From assembly GCA_945887855.1 (NCBI GenBank), contig CAMCZP010000010.1, positions 1 to 64,000 on the forward strand: DNA of 64,000 nt. Direction: 5' to 3'. The notes below the pieces were generated by a model that worked only from the letters and a program-made list of their open reading frames with translations, had not been told where the DNA came from and searched no databases. The translations under genes were made by a program, and so were the position numbers. Below are positions 10,608-19,944 of the stretch, piece after piece. Origin of the DNA: Leptospira interrogans serovar Manilae (GTDB lineage Bacteria; Spirochaetota; Leptospiria; Leptospirales; Leptospiraceae). Within the stretch, counting starts at the first letter, position 1. Each line of letters opens with the position of its first letter.

Positions 10608-11444
10608 TTATCTCCAACCATCATCACATATTTCACTGTGATTTTTATATAATCCACCCACTGGAACAGAAGGAGCCCTTGTGTGACCTGAGAATTGAAC
10701 GTAGGTTTTATTCCCACCAAAAGGCCATATACCGTCATATTGCGTGATAGAGCTTTGGCACTTACTAAAGCCAGCAGCTTCGCTCATTCCGCAAGTAGAG
10801 TGGTAAGCTACAGCAAAATCATCCTCGCCAGGTAGAATTGCAGATGCGCCAATCATTCCTTTGTATCCAGGTACATGAGCTATATTGAGTCCACCAGTGA
10901 GGTTATGGTTGAAAGAAGACCTAGCATTTGTAACTCTGAGAGCTTGGTCCATTGCATTTCCAGCATATCCAAAGGAGATTGCATTCAATGCAGAAGCCAA
11001 TTCAGAACCACCTGATGCAGCAGCTAGGGCAGTAACACCAGTTATTTTATATCCAAGTGAAGAAGCAGTAGCTGATCCTAAATTCGATAACCAAAACTCA
11101 GAAGCATAACAACCTGCACTGTGACATACAATTTTACATGTATCTGCACCTTTGCAACGTGTAGCCAAAACAGATGAGAGTACTGTCTGTGCTCTGCAAG
11201 AACCATAATTTCGGGGATCTGATGTCCCATCATACCCTACAAAATATTTCTTTCCTGAGACAGTATTTGCCATAGTTCCCCAATAATTAGTGGTAGAGCC
11301 TACAACTAAATCCTTGGTGTCATCGGGATTGCAAAAGTTATTAGATGACTTTCCATGAACAAATATTGTTATATTTTCTGAATAGATTGCTCCACTTAAA
11401 AACATCATAAGTATGAGAGCCAATAAACTCGTTTTATTTTTCAT
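10608..11444 (-). CDS. Secreted alpha/beta-hydrolase-like protein (paralog 2)
   Basis: Signal peptide; IFVHGKSS and CKIVCHSAGCYA; near full-length similarity to 9798..10604. Confidence 0.65.
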   Translation of the reverse strand: MKNKTSLLALILMMFLSGAIYSENITIFVHGKSSNNFCNPDDTKDLVVGSTTNYWGTMANTVSGKKYFVGYDGTSDPRNYGSCRAQTVLSSVLATRCKGADTCKIVCHSAGCYASEFWLSNLGSATASSLGYKITGVTALAAASGGSELASALNAISFGYAGNAMDQALRVTNARSSFNHNLTGGLNIAHVPGYKGMIGASAILPGEDDFAVAYHSTCGMSEAAGFSKCQSSITQYDGIWPFGGNKTYVQFSGHTRAPSVPVGGLYKNHSEICDDGWR

Positions 11445-11816
11445 ATTTTTCTCCTGTTTAGCATTTCAATTATTTGTGATTGGTAGATTCATTCCTTAGT
11501 GAATTTAAAGTTTATACTGGTTCAAAAAAACCAGATAAAGTTGGTTTTCATAAAGACTAAATCTGTCCTTTCTAAATAAAAAGGCATATATCACAGTGGT
11601 AAATTATCAAGAAAAAAATTATCTAATAAGAATTTTTATAATACCATGATTTTGGTTGTTTCTTTGTGATAATTTTATATGTATTTTGTGTGAGACGTGA
11701 GAATATATTATAAAAAAATTTCTAGGTTTAAGAATTCGTTCTTGCAATTTTAAAAAAAAGATCCTTCTTTCGTATCTATCGAAAAATAAAAAATACAATT
11801 GGAGGAAGGATTTTAG

Positions 11817-13037
11817 ATGGCAGATAATAATAATTCTACAACAAGATTTATGATCATTGGAGCGGTAGTGGTTGTTTTAATCATAGGAATCATATATTTT
11901 ATGAAGGGGAAATCTTCAGATGGGGATAAATCTGGAAATTCAAAGGATATTATGAGTGAGACATCAGATCCTACAAAAGGGGAAGGTCAAATTGGCGATG
12001 GGACATCCCTTTCAGATGATGGCGGGGACGGTTCCAAAATGGGAGTTACTCCTGAATTCTTATTGGAACAATACCGAGAATGGTCTCAATATCCTCCTAA
12101 TTCCAGACCTCTCTCCAATTATAACTATGATTTGATAGAACCTTTTTTTGTTCAGGAATCTCCTATTGTGATGGTGGATACTCCAACCTCTAAAGAAGAC
12201 AATGGGTACAAATGTCATCTCCAACCAAAAACATGGGCAGTGATTGGTCCGAGTGCAGAAATGTTTATCAAGTTAGAATGTAGGGATAAAACAAATACTC
12301 CTATCCCAATCAAAATTGACAGTGCTAGAGTGTTCAAAGAGTTTGATGGCGTAAAAACCTCTACAGTGAGCCCTGATTACAATGATGATGGAAGAGATGG
12401 AGATGAAACAGCTAAAGATAATATATATACATTCAAATGGAGACCTATGAAGCAGGACTGGGGTCAAATGCTCTTAGAAGCAGATATTCAGTACGGACAG
12501 GGAAAAAAAGCAACTCTTACATCTAGCTTTTTCTCTTCACCTGGAAAGCCCGCAGAAGCTGGAAATGTTTTTCGTGAAACCATTATGGAAGGTTCCCTTG
12601 TAGTACATGCAACAATCAGTGTGATTAAGCCAGGAACTTATCATATAGAAGCAAATTTAAAAGAAGCTGCAGATGGTAATTTTATTTCTTTTGCTACCTT
12701 TGATGGATCCCTAAAAAGTGGAACCCAAGAAGTGGAGTTACTATTCTTTGGAAAAATTTTAAATGACAAAGGTTATGATGGACCATATATTTTAACAGAT
12801 GTAAGGGGCCATAGAGTAAATCTTGCAATTGATCCATCCTGGCATGAGCAGGGAGAAGAGGGATTAAAAAAGATGTTAGCTGCAAAGACTACAGAGCCTG
12901 ACAAAGAAATGATCATCCCATTTACAGAAGAGTACAAAACCAAACCATATAAATTTACTCAGTTCTCTAAAAAGGCATATAATAGTGCTGACAAAGAGAA
13001 TAGAGTTCGTGAATTACAATCAATGGTGAAAAAATAA
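11817..13037 (+). CDS. Membrane-anchored hypothetical protein, possible choice-of-anchor/beta-sandwich type
   Basis: N-terminal TM FMIIGAVVVVLIIGIIYFM, then DYNDDGRDGDETAKDNIYTFKW extracytoplasmic-type motif. Confidence 0.55.
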   Translation: MADNNNSTTRFMIIGAVVVVLIIGIIYFMKGKSSDGDKSGNSKDIMSETSDPTKGEGQIGDGTSLSDDGGDGSKMGVTPEFLLEQYREWSQYPPNSRPLSNYNYDLIEPFFVQESPIVMVDTPTSKEDNGYKCHLQPKTWAVIGPSAEMFIKLECRDKTNTPIPIKIDSARVFKEFDGVKTSTVSPDYNDDGRDGDETAKDNIYTFKWRPMKQDWGQMLLEADIQYGQGKKATLTSSFFSSPGKPAEAGNVFRETIMEGSLVVHATISVIKPGTYHIEANLKEAADGNFISFATFDGSLKSGTQEVELLFFGKILNDKGYDGPYILTDVRGHRVNLAIDPSWHEQGEEGLKKMLAAKTTEPDKEMIIPFTEEYKTKPYKFTQFSKKAYNSADKENRVRELQSMVKK

Positions 13038-13070
13038 AGATAGTTATTTAGAAACGAAATCAATTGTTTA

Positions 13071-13113
13071 CTGCAGTGAAGGATTTTTTAGAATAGAATT
13101 CTTCACTGCAGTG
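13071..13113. promoter_or_regulatory. 12-bp perfect inverted repeat ACTGCAGTGAAG...CTTCACTGCAGT
   Basis: Arms 13071-13082 and 13102-13113, 19-nt spacer; intergenic between 11817..13037 and 13166..14011. Confidence 0.55.
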
Positions 13114-13165
13114 TATAACATGACGTAATACACTTTTAGATAAACATAACTAAATAATAAAAAAT

Positions 13166-14011
13166 ATGAGTTTATCAAAGAATTATTTAGAGCTATTGGA
13201 TAAGGCAAAAAAATTATCTAAGACAAATTTAGATGTTCTTATCATTGGAGAAAATGGTGTAGGAAAACATTGGTTACTTCAGCATATTGCAGACGATACT
13301 GCAATTGAAAAAGTAGATTGTCAGGAGTGGAGATCAAGCTTAAATATTTTATCTAAAATTGTAACTCATAAAGTTACTAACTTTAATTTCTCATACATTG
13401 ATAATCTAGATCCAGAAGGCCAGCTGGTACTATTTAGAACCTTAGAAAAAAGAGAACTTATTTATAATGAATGTTCTTTCAAGGTAAAAAGGCTTTATTT
13501 TACATCCCATCCATCAATAAAAGAAAAAGTTAACAAAGGAGAATTTAGAGAAGATTTATATAAAAAAATTAGTGCAATCCAATTGAGCATACCTGCATTG
13601 AGAGATAGAAAGGATGATATACCTTACTATGTAGAAATCTTTTTGGGTGAAATATGTAAGAAATTTAGAAAAAAAATTCCCCAGATATCTGATGGCTTTG
13701 TTGAATTTTTATATTCTAGAACTTGGGAAGGAAATTTGACCGAATTAAAATCACTTTTGGAATCTATGATTCTATTTGGAAAAGGAAGAACTTTAGATTT
13801 CAAAAATATTCCAGAAATATATAAGGCTAAACCAATTGTAAGACAAGATATATCCGTACTACACGGTATAAAAATAGAAGAATATGAAAAAGAAATCATA
13901 AAAGCTAATCTCATATACTTTGAAGGTAATAGAAAAAAAACATCAGAAGTATTGGGAATATCAGAACGAAATTTATATAGAAAAATAAAATTATATAAGT
14001 TAGAAAAATAA
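13166..14011 (+). CDS. Degenerate NtrC-type AAA+ protein with C-terminal Fis-like HTH
   Basis: Walker-A-like GENGVGKH, FREDLYKKISAIQLSIPALRDRKDDIP, TWEGNLTELKSLLES, C-terminal NRKKTSEVLGISERNLYRKIKLY. Confidence 0.8.
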   Translation: MSLSKNYLELLDKAKKLSKTNLDVLIIGENGVGKHWLLQHIADDTAIEKVDCQEWRSSLNILSKIVTHKVTNFNFSYIDNLDPEGQLVLFRTLEKRELIYNECSFKVKRLYFTSHPSIKEKVNKGEFREDLYKKISAIQLSIPALRDRKDDIPYYVEIFLGEICKKFRKKIPQISDGFVEFLYSRTWEGNLTELKSLLESMILFGKGRTLDFKNIPEIYKAKPIVRQDISVLHGIKIEEYEKEIIKANLIYFEGNRKKTSEVLGISERNLYRKIKLYKLEK

Positions 14012-14049
14012 AATATAATAATTATAGACGCAACTGCAATTACTATCTT

Positions 14050-14126
14050 TTTCCGCCGCGGTAGGCGGAAAAAAGCTTAGGATTGTTGCGAATAAATATG
14101 GAAAAACTGACTTTTTGCAGGAACGT
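14050..14126 (+). repeat. Dispersed repeat family 2, copy A, with palindromic core TTTTTCCGCC-GCGGTA-GGCGGAAAAA
   Basis: Reverse complement of 59770-59866 by eye. Confidence 0.85.
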
Positions 14127-14181
14127 AATTATATTTTAATTAACCTTATTTATGATCATTAAGAAAAAATATAATTTTATT

Positions 14182-15777
14182 CTATTTTTTTGATGCCTGC
14201 AATATAGATTCAATTATTTCAAAGGATTGTGTGTTATCGGATGCTACTCTAATGTGATTTTCAAGACGTGTAACTTCAAAAACACGTTTTACAGATTCTG
14301 ATATATTGCAAACAACTAACTCTCCTCCACGTCGGCGCAACCAACCAGCTATTTGTATAAGTGCACCAATGCCTGATGAGTCAATAAACTTAGTCTCTTT
14401 GAGATCGAAAATAACATATTTAAAGCCATCTTTCATTTGGTTTTGTACGATAGACTTAAGATCAGGGCACTTGTATAAATCAATATCACCATAAGTAGGA
14501 TGCTCAAAAATTTGGTCATGTGTTTCAATGCCTCCAGTATCAATGATTTCGGATCTATTAAAAATATCAGTTCCTGCTGCTAGAAAGTGTTTACTTGCAT
14601 TGAAAGCATTTTCTTTGAGTTTATTGGACATGAATTTTAATCGTATGAGTACTGAATTTAAAACTTCGGGAGAAAGATTTATATTTTCTTCGAGGCGTTC
14701 AATTGCATAATTGACTATGTTCTTAGCCATATCTACTTCTTTTTCCTGGAGAAGCTTTGCAGCTCTCATGATTGTTTTCGCAGATGAATAAATTAGCCTT
14801 TCCACAATTACCTCTTGGTCAGCTGCAACAGGGGTCTCGCTAGATTCTGTAGAGATGGATGCTAAAACAGTCTCTAATCTCATTTTTTCAAAAAGATTAT
14901 AAAAAGATAATTGGACATCTATTAAATTATTGAGAGGTAGATTTTTAGCAGGATTGATTTCTAGAGATAGTACTAGATTTCTTATATCATCTGCCCGTAT
15001 ATCTCCCATTTGTATTACGGTTGTACCATTATCACTAATTTCTGTAGGATAGTCGTTGTACAAATCCATAACTCTTACACCATCAGGAAATTGAAGCTTA
15101 ACTTCAACCGCCTGTCCATAAAGGGAGCCCACATCTCCAAACTCTCGGAAAAAAATACCGGACGCTTCTTCGGGACTATTAACAAAATAGAAATTCCCAC
15201 CACCAGTGGATGCTATATCTTTTAAAGAGCTTTCATTAAAATCATTTCCAAAGCCAATTGTAGTGGTACTTATTCCTCTGGAGAAATGACTGGAGGAAAT
15301 TGCATTAAATTGTTCTTGGTCTTTTACTCCTAAAGTAGCTTGCCCATCAGTGAGAAGTATTACACGTTTATAGGAATTGGGAACATTGGAAGACTCTACT
15401 AGCCTAAGTGCCTGGAGCCAACCCCCGCTTAAATTTGTGGAAGTTCCAACTTGGATAGCCCTTATTTTATCAATGACAGAAATTTTATCCTTTAATTGGA
15501 TTAAGGGCTGTACTACCTGGACATCGGCGGAGTATGCGACAATACAGATGTAGTCATTTCTGGTGAGCCAGTTGACTAGGGCGGATGCAGCATCAATAAC
15601 AGATTCTATTTTTTCACCCTTCATTGACCAGCTTTTATCAATAGCTAAGCCTATGACAAGAGGTTGTCGTTGTTCATTGGCAACAGCAGGTGGAGTTTTT
15701 AATTTGATCAATAGATGATTGAGTTGATTTTGTTTGCCTATAATTGCAGGTATTTCAAGCTTTGCTTCCAATTCCAT
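14182..15777 (-). CDS. VWA domain + C-terminal STAS domain fusion
   Basis: MIDAS-type AIDKSWSMKGEKI...LTDGQATLG; STAS YVIFDLKETKFIDSSGIGALIQIAGWLRRRGGELVVCN. Confidence 0.85.
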   Translation of the reverse strand: MELEAKLEIPAIIGKQNQLNHLLIKLKTPPAVANEQRQPLVIGLAIDKSWSMKGEKIESVIDAASALVNWLTRNDYICIVAYSADVQVVQPLIQLKDKISVIDKIRAIQVGTSTNLSGGWLQALRLVESSNVPNSYKRVILLTDGQATLGVKDQEQFNAISSSHFSRGISTTTIGFGNDFNESSLKDIASTGGGNFYFVNSPEEASGIFFREFGDVGSLYGQAVEVKLQFPDGVRVMDLYNDYPTEISDNGTTVIQMGDIRADDIRNLVLSLEINPAKNLPLNNLIDVQLSFYNLFEKMRLETVLASISTESSETPVAADQEVIVERLIYSSAKTIMRAAKLLQEKEVDMAKNIVNYAIERLEENINLSPEVLNSVLIRLKFMSNKLKENAFNASKHFLAAGTDIFNRSEIIDTGGIETHDQIFEHPTYGDIDLYKCPDLKSIVQNQMKDGFKYVIFDLKETKFIDSSGIGALIQIAGWLRRRGGELVVCNISESVKRVFEVTRLENHIRVASDNTQSFEIIESILQASKK

Positions 15778-15870
15778 TCCATAAGAGAATCTGAAAAATC
15801 GTATAATTGCAAGAAAAAAACCATTTTTTAGTCTATAAAATCACACACTGAGGTTTGGAAAAAAAAATGA

Positions 15871-16410
15871 TTAGTGTCCTGCGGAAAGAAGATCCAATTT
15901 TCTTTGTATAGATTTACTTTTAGTATTTAAACGTAACCAATTCAAAACTTCCCCTAATTTTGTAGATTGGTCAGAAGAAGAGAGAAAATATGCATAATAA
16001 TAGACTGCCTTATGAGAATTTTCTCGATCTTTCCATGTTTCGTAAATTTTTTCTCCCCATTTTAACCCGTACTCTGTGTTATTAGCTGCCATTGCTTTTT
16101 CCATGGCAATGTTGTAGAGCCCAAGAATTTCGGTGGATTCGAGCTGAAGACCAATGGATTGGAGGGATGCTTGTAAGGAATTTAGGGATGGTTCCGTTAG
16201 AAAAAATATTCTAAGGCAAATAGCGTTGTTAGGTTCAGATTTAAGGCATTGTTTAGAACTTAAGTGGGCTGAGCTGTAATCTGATTTTTCAAAATAAAGT
16301 AAAGGAGGGATTTTTTCTTCTGCAATCAGTTGAAGACTAAATAGTACGCCTATTGCAAAAAGGGAAATTTCAAAAAAAATTTTATGTAATTTGAAGTGGA
16401 CGAGCCCCAA
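15871..16410 (-). CDS. Hypothetical protein with N-terminal signal/TM
   Basis: Hydrophobic N-terminus, helical repeat-like remainder. Confidence 0.5.
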   Translation of the reverse strand: MGLVHFKLHKIFFEISLFAIGVLFSLQLIAEEKIPPLLYFEKSDYSSAHLSSKQCLKSEPNNAICLRIFFLTEPSLNSLQASLQSIGLQLESTEILGLYNIAMEKAMAANNTEYGLKWGEKIYETWKDRENSHKAVYYYAYFLSSSDQSTKLGEVLNWLRLNTKSKSIQRKLDLLSAGH

Positions 16411-16423
16411 AGCTAAGTGTAAT

Positions 16424-16624
16424 TTAAATTTCTAAAACGTTTGAAGATCCACACATGGGACAAATGTTCGTACCTGAATCATAGTCATCAAAGTCATCAT
16501 CATCTTCCCCACCTATTTTCCATCTATAATCACAATCTTCACAGGCAAGGATCATCCCATCTTCTTCATTGGGATCTTCATCGTCATCAAATTCTTCATC
16601 AAATTCATCATCAAAAGATGGCAT
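16424..16624 (-). CDS. Small highly acidic two-CxxC (zinc-ribbon-like) protein
   Basis: CEDC...CPMC separated by acidic linker; DDEFDEEFDDDEDPNEED N-terminus. Confidence 0.6.
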   Translation of the reverse strand: MPSFDDEFDEEFDDDEDPNEEDGMILACEDCDYRWKIGGEDDDDFDDYDSGTNICPMCGSSNVLEI

Positions 16625-16816
16625 ACAAAATCCATAAACGTCATGCTATGTATTTGTCAACCAAAATTAGTACTATTATTTGCCCAACTTTTTAAAAAGT
16701 TCACTGTCAATTGAAATGGAAAAAGTGTAGAGCTGAAAAGAAGGCATGAGAATCTGGAAGAAAGGTAAGCCAGGCTTTCAATTCGTTCTAATTGAATTTT
16801 TAAACCTGTCGATATT

Positions 16817-17626
16817 ATGTCTATGAACACACAGGTTGAATCACTTTTATTTAAAATTCGTAAAGATCTCTCAGAGCTAGTTAAAACATCTGCATTTTCA
16901 GGTTTAAAGGGTGGGACTGAGACTGAGGATATGGACCATGATGAGTTACGCTTGCTTGCAATGATTGGGAAAGATATTGTTCCCGTGACTGTTAAAATAG
17001 GTGGACCAGAGGCTCGGACAGATATTAGATACTGCTACTCAATTGGTGTAGATGGAATTTCGGCTCCTATGATAGAGTCAGAATACTCATTGCGGAACTT
17101 TATAAATACTCTTAAGAATCTAATACCACCCGCAAGTTATATGAAACTAAAAAAGTCCATCAATTTAGAGACTATCACTGGTTATAGAAATATCTTAGAA
17201 ATAGCGGACTCGAAGGCATTTTTGGAACTGGACAATGTTACCGCTGCTAGATCGGATCTCTCTGCTTCCATGGACTCCCATCCCGATGATCCTGAGGTTA
17301 TGAGAGTGACCACTCAGATTGTTAAAATTACTAAAGACAGAGGAAAAAAATCCTCAGTTGGCGGAACGATTACTAAATCTAATTTTTATAACATCATTGA
17401 TACCATTGATCCAGACAGTATCAATTCCAGGCACATTGCAGTGGATATTTCACGGGTCAAAGCTGAAAAGTTAAAAGATGTTCCTGATATGATGCTATCC
17501 TTTGAAATGGATCTTTATGATATTTTAGCGCAGTACAAACCTGAGAGAGCTTACTACTATAAAAACAGAATTGAAATCAATAGAGAAAGAATCGGAATGA
17601 AAAAAGTTTTATACTCGATTCGATAA
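16817..17626 (+). CDS. HpcH/HpaI aldolase/citrate-lyase-like protein
   Basis: VTVKIGGPEARTDIRYCYSIGVDGISAPMIESEYSLRNFI resembles family core. Confidence 0.5.
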   Translation: MSMNTQVESLLFKIRKDLSELVKTSAFSGLKGGTETEDMDHDELRLLAMIGKDIVPVTVKIGGPEARTDIRYCYSIGVDGISAPMIESEYSLRNFINTLKNLIPPASYMKLKKSINLETITGYRNILEIADSKAFLELDNVTAARSDLSASMDSHPDDPEVMRVTTQIVKITKDRGKKSSVGGTITKSNFYNIIDTIDPDSINSRHIAVDISRVKAEKLKDVPDMMLSFEMDLYDILAQYKPERAYYYKNRIEINRERIGMKKVLYSIR

Positions 17627-17655
17627 AATTAATTTGAGTCCATAGATGTTGCAAC

Positions 17656-17688
17656 TCCCTAGATAAGTCTCTCTTTTTATTCTAGGGA
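17656..17688. terminator. Possible bidirectional terminator between convergent genes (TCCCTAGA...TCTAGGGA)
   Basis: 8-bp inverted repeat 17656-17663/17681-17688; T-rich loop. Confidence 0.35.
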
Positions 17689-18086
17689 ATTTCAAAAGGA
17701 TCTATACTTTTCGTTAAGGTTGTAGGATAGAATATGACTTCCCCCTTTTTTAAAGGTACCTTTGGTATCATCCAGCTCACTCCACCATAGTAGGGTAATA
17801 AATATTTCCCTAAAAACATAACTCCCCACACATCAAACCCTGTGGTTGCAATTATGATTTTTCCTTTAAAACCTTTTTTAAAAATCTTTCTGATAAATAC
17901 CAATCCCGATGTTTGAGTTTCCATTGTAATGTCGCTAATGATTGTTGTATATTCAGAAGCTAAAAACATTTCATAACCCTGTGATGCAGTGATTGCTCTT
18001 TCAGAAGGAATGTTTCTTTTATCCAAATAGATTTTTAAGTTATTAGCATATCTATCATTATCATCTACTATTAAAACAGTTTCCAT
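17682..18086 (-). CDS. Response-regulator receiver-like single-domain protein
   Basis: VLIVDDNDRYANNL...TIISDITMETQTSGLVFIRKI. Confidence 0.75.
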   Translation of the reverse strand: METVLIVDDNDRYANNLKIYLDKRNIPSERAITASQGYEMFLASEYTTIISDITMETQTSGLVFIRKIFKKGFKGKIIIATTGFDVWGVMFLGKYLLPYYGGVSWMIPKVPLKKGEVIFYPTTLTKSIDPFEIP

Positions 18087-18200
18087 AATTATAATCTTGG
18101 TTCTAGTATTTTTAAAATAGTTTAATTTGTAAATTTAACTTTGGGTTGGAGTTTCAAGATAAGGGAAGAAAACACAGAAAAAAAATAAGGATTTACTATT

Positions 18201-18231
18201 TGTGCTTTGTGAAAGAGTTCCACAAAGCACA
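18201..18231 (-). terminator. Hairpin downstream of sodB, candidate terminator
   Basis: Perfect 11-bp stem TGTGCTTTGTG/CACAAAGCACA with 9-nt loop, 13 nt past sodB stop; no strong U-tract. Confidence 0.5.
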
Positions 18232-18243
18232 TGTTTTAATAAT

Positions 18244-18822
18244 TTATTTAAAGTTTTGAGATACGAAATCCCAGTTAACAAGCTTCCAAAATGCTTCTAC
18301 ATAATTTGGTCGTGCGTTTCTATAGTCAATGTAGTACGCATGTTCCCATACATCACATGTCAACAATGCATGTTTTCCATCTTTTAGGGGAGTTCCTGCA
18401 TTGCTTGTGCTTTCAAGTGCTAATGATCCATCATTATTTTTAACAAGCCATCCCCATCCAGAGCCAAAAGTACCAATAGCTGTTGCAGAAAATTTTTCTT
18501 TAAAACTCGCAAAAGATCCAAAAGATTTATTGATTGCATCCGCTAATGCACCTGAGGGTTCCCCACCACCTTTAGGTGAGAGGCAATGCCAGTAAAATGT
18601 GTGATTCCATACTTGAGCTGCATTGTTAAATATTCCGCCCGAAGACTTCTTAACAATATCCTCCAGGCTTAAGTTTTCGAATTCGGTTCCGGGTATTAAT
18701 TTATTTAAATTAACTACATAGGTATTGTGATGTTTGCCATAGTGATACTCTAAAGTTTCGGCTGAGATAGTGGGAGCCAGTGCATCTTTAGCGTAGGGTA
18801 GCTCGGGTAATTTGTGTTCCAT
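18244..18822 (-). CDS. sodB: Superoxide dismutase (Fe/Mn family)
   Basis: [52 protein letters not shown]. Confidence 0.95.
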   Translation of the reverse strand: MEHKLPELPYAKDALAPTISAETLEYHYGKHHNTYVVNLNKLIPGTEFENLSLEDIVKKSSGGIFNNAAQVWNHTFYWHCLSPKGGGEPSGALADAINKSFGSFASFKEKFSATAIGTFGSGWGWLVKNNDGSLALESTSNAGTPLKDGKHALLTCDVWEHAYYIDYRNARPNYVEAFWKLVNWDFVSQNFK

Positions 18823-18972
18823 AATTGCTCCTTTTTTACCTACGTTAGAATTATTCTAATCATTCTCAAGGATTTTTTAGATATGAATTGCAAAATTCTA
18901 AGTAGTTGGATTATTTAGAAAACATCAAAAACATTTAGATCATTGTTTCATTTTCACAAAGGAGAATAATCT

Positions 18973-19707
18973 TTGAAAATTTTTATACTGATAGTTATAG
19001 TGCAAGTTTTTCTCTTTTGCCAAAAGGAAAAACAAGAGTTTACACTCACTGGAGCTTGGAAGGATCTAAAAAGTGAAAGTATTTACGAAAAAGAAAAATT
19101 AGAAAATATGTATGAATTTATAAATGTCAATGACGTATATTATGGTAAAGTAATGGGCTTAGATCTGCCTCTAGTAAATAACAATAATAAAATTAGGAGC
19201 TGTGGAAATTGTGAGAAAAATGAAGCTGTTATGCTATTGGGATACAATATTATAAAAAATCTGAAGTATGAATCAAATTCTTATAAGGGAGAAATATTTG
19301 ACTCTTACAATAATAAGTGGTTTGATGTGAAAATAAGTTTTATCGATAAAGATACAATTAATGTAAGAATGTATGCTATTTTACCATTATTTGGAAAAAA
19401 TACCAAGTGGGTGAGGGCAGAGAACTACTATAATAATTTATTAAAGAGAGAAACTGTACTTTTAAATTCGGAGAAGGAAAAAGTTTATGCAATTACCCCT
19501 GCGGCTATAGAAGAAAATAGTAATACATTTTTAGTTAAGCCAAATACAGATGTTTCATTATTAAAGAATGCTTACTATTATGATAAATATGGTGAACTAC
19601 AAATGAAGCTAGAGTTTTATAAAAAGGAAGATAATATTGCATTTTTTACAAATCCTCAATCTATAAATATTAAAAAAGGAAGCTTAGTATATTTTTTAAA
19701 AAAATAA
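18973..19707 (+). CDS. Putative lipoprotein, possibly DUF2147-like
   Basis: Signal peptide ending FLFCQK; LTGAWKD...YYGKVMGL pattern. Confidence 0.45.
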   Translation: MKIFILIVIVQVFLFCQKEKQEFTLTGAWKDLKSESIYEKEKLENMYEFINVNDVYYGKVMGLDLPLVNNNNKIRSCGNCEKNEAVMLLGYNIIKNLKYESNSYKGEIFDSYNNKWFDVKISFIDKDTINVRMYAILPLFGKNTKWVRAENYYNNLLKRETVLLNSEKEKVYAITPAAIEENSNTFLVKPNTDVSLLKNAYYYDKYGELQMKLEFYKKEDNIAFFTNPQSINIKKGSLVYFLKK

Positions 19708-19765
19708 GATTAAATTTTCATTACTTAATTCAAGGTTTTAACAAGTAAATTTTTGTAACTACTCA

Positions 19766-19944
19766 CCCCGTTTCATTTTGAAAAATAATTATTTTAGATC
19801 ACTATAGAGTAATACAATACCTCGGAGGATTAGAGAGCGGAGCGACTGTCCGGGTTTCTCTTCTTTTTTGGTTACTTTTTTCTTCTCTTTTCATAAAGAG
19901 AAGAAAAAAGTAAAAGAGAAATTTGAGATTAAAGAAGAATTTTA
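19766..19944. repeat. Dispersed repeat family 1, copy 2, with 19-bp perfect stem (19872-19890/19895-19913)
   Basis: Aligns with 1-176. Confidence 0.85.

Noticed and set aside
16441-16695. Plus-strand His-rich ORF opposite the acidic small protein
   Set aside because: His-rich composition is the antisense of Asp/Glu codons in the CxxC protein.
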